Source: Membranipora membranacea (Eukaryota; Bryozoa; Gymnolaemata; Cheilostomatida; Membraniporidae). Taken from it: a stretch of DNA of 64,000 nucleotides. Each line of letters begins with the position of its first letter. The first letter of the stretch is position 1. The DNA is taken from positions 2,232,001 to 2,296,000 of the forward strand of contig OU612065.1 of assembly GCA_914767715.1 (NCBI GenBank), in the 5' to 3' direction. The position numbers and the translations under genes were made by a program. Under the pieces are notes generated by a model. The model had not been told where the DNA came from. It ran no database searches and saw only the letters and a program-made list of their open reading frames with translations. Positions 63,244 through 64,000 of this stretch are shown here, piece by piece.

Positions 63244-64000
63244 GTACATTGATTTGAATAGTATATATGAATACTTATATTTTTAATTTTACTAAATACA
63301 CAGAAATTTTATTCTATGAGAATTAATCATAAAATCAAAGCCTTTGGATGGATGTAGAGCTGGTCCTTTGGACATGGATATTAGTAGCTATATTTGCATA
63401 CTTGGATCATGCGTGGAGAAAAAAAAAAGTACTCGTGAATTTGGGTCGAGGCCCGAGGGTGGCCTCCTAAGCCCATTCATAGCAGCAGGCTGAGCATAAA
63501 TAGGATTGGTTTACGCTTGATGTTATAACCTAGATTTATCCAAGTCTTTTGTGATTCCGCTGGTAGTATCACTTTGTATATTATTGAGTAGTTTGTATGC
63601 TATGTTCTCACAACAATAAGGAATATTTTGAATAAATGCCAACCCTGAATGCCCTCATTCATAAACAACACAATCAGCTATTGAGCTAATAGTCATGCTT
63701 GCATAGATATCGTATTATTGAGTGCTGTGTGAGAGAAGCATCAACAACTTCACACTGACAAACACACATTGAGGGCAGCAGGCAGCGACAGCCACCGGAC
63801 AGCCTGTCCCAGATACTCTTATTGTACCTATCTATATATACACAATCACATGTCTGCTGTACTACTCTTAGTAAAGGGATTTATTAGTATATAAGATAGA
63901 CGTAAGAAATTTCAACCTGATCAACGGAACTGCTCTGGAACAAAGCAAGGTAAATAATGAGGAATTATGTTTGTAGAGTTTACCATGTATTGGACGGAGT
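63244..64000. other. Right-edge stretch, no gene assigned
   Basis: No long frame. A donor-like AAAGCAAG|gtaaat at about 63950 could end a 5' untranslated exon of a plus-strand gene beyond the window. Confidence 0.3.

Overview
This is eukaryotic nuclear DNA from an animal, AT-rich and intron-dense. Genes are split into short exons joined at GT-AG introns, using the standard genetic code. The gene set (class XIX myosin, GPCPD1, eRF3, an SLC22 transporter, a ShK-domain membrane protein, an OTU protease) plus abundant small inverted-repeat elements fits an early-branching marine invertebrate such as a sponge, but the sequence does not settle the phylum.

Layout. 1-574 (-): an OTU cysteine-protease frame running off the left edge. 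1.2-12.3 kb: chained (+) exons of one or two unrecognised genes, with an unrecognised (-) gene (4.8-8.1 kb) and a (-) PHD-finger exon lying in their introns. 13.6-22.6 kb (+): complete MYO19-like myosin, 20 exons, 945 aa. 22.6-25.6 kb: no gene, one reverse-transcriptase remnant. 25.6-28.4 kb (+): secreted or membrane protein with two ShK domains, a Thr/Pro stalk and a transmembrane helix. 29-38 kb: gene-poor and repeat-rich (hAT element, tRNA-like SINE heads, foldbacks, a cluster of tiny palindromic insertions). 38.6-45.9 kb (+): complete GPCPD1-like glycerophosphodiesterase, 16 exons, 788 aa. 46.3 kb (-): last exon of a small membrane protein. 47.7-54.7 kb (-): complete eRF3/GSPT1, 12 exons, 578 aa. 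56.1-62.4 kb (+): complete SLC22-type transporter, 9 exons, 579 aa. eRF3 and SLC22 are divergent, with about 1.37 kb between start codons.

The genes are unrelated housekeeping and surface functions, not a cluster or pathway. The myosin family works on mitochondria, GPCPD1 in phospholipid turnover, eRF3 in translation termination, and SLC22 in organic solute transport. Exon models were built by hand; every internal phase was checked to be consistent and the resulting protein lengths match the families.

The most unusual signal is a family of 19-29 bp near-palindromes with ends like CAATGAAC...GTTCATTG. Six copies were found, each flanked by a perfect 7-bp direct repeat, and five of them lie within 1.3 kb just upstream of GPCPD1. 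They look like extremely small mobile elements or excision footprints.
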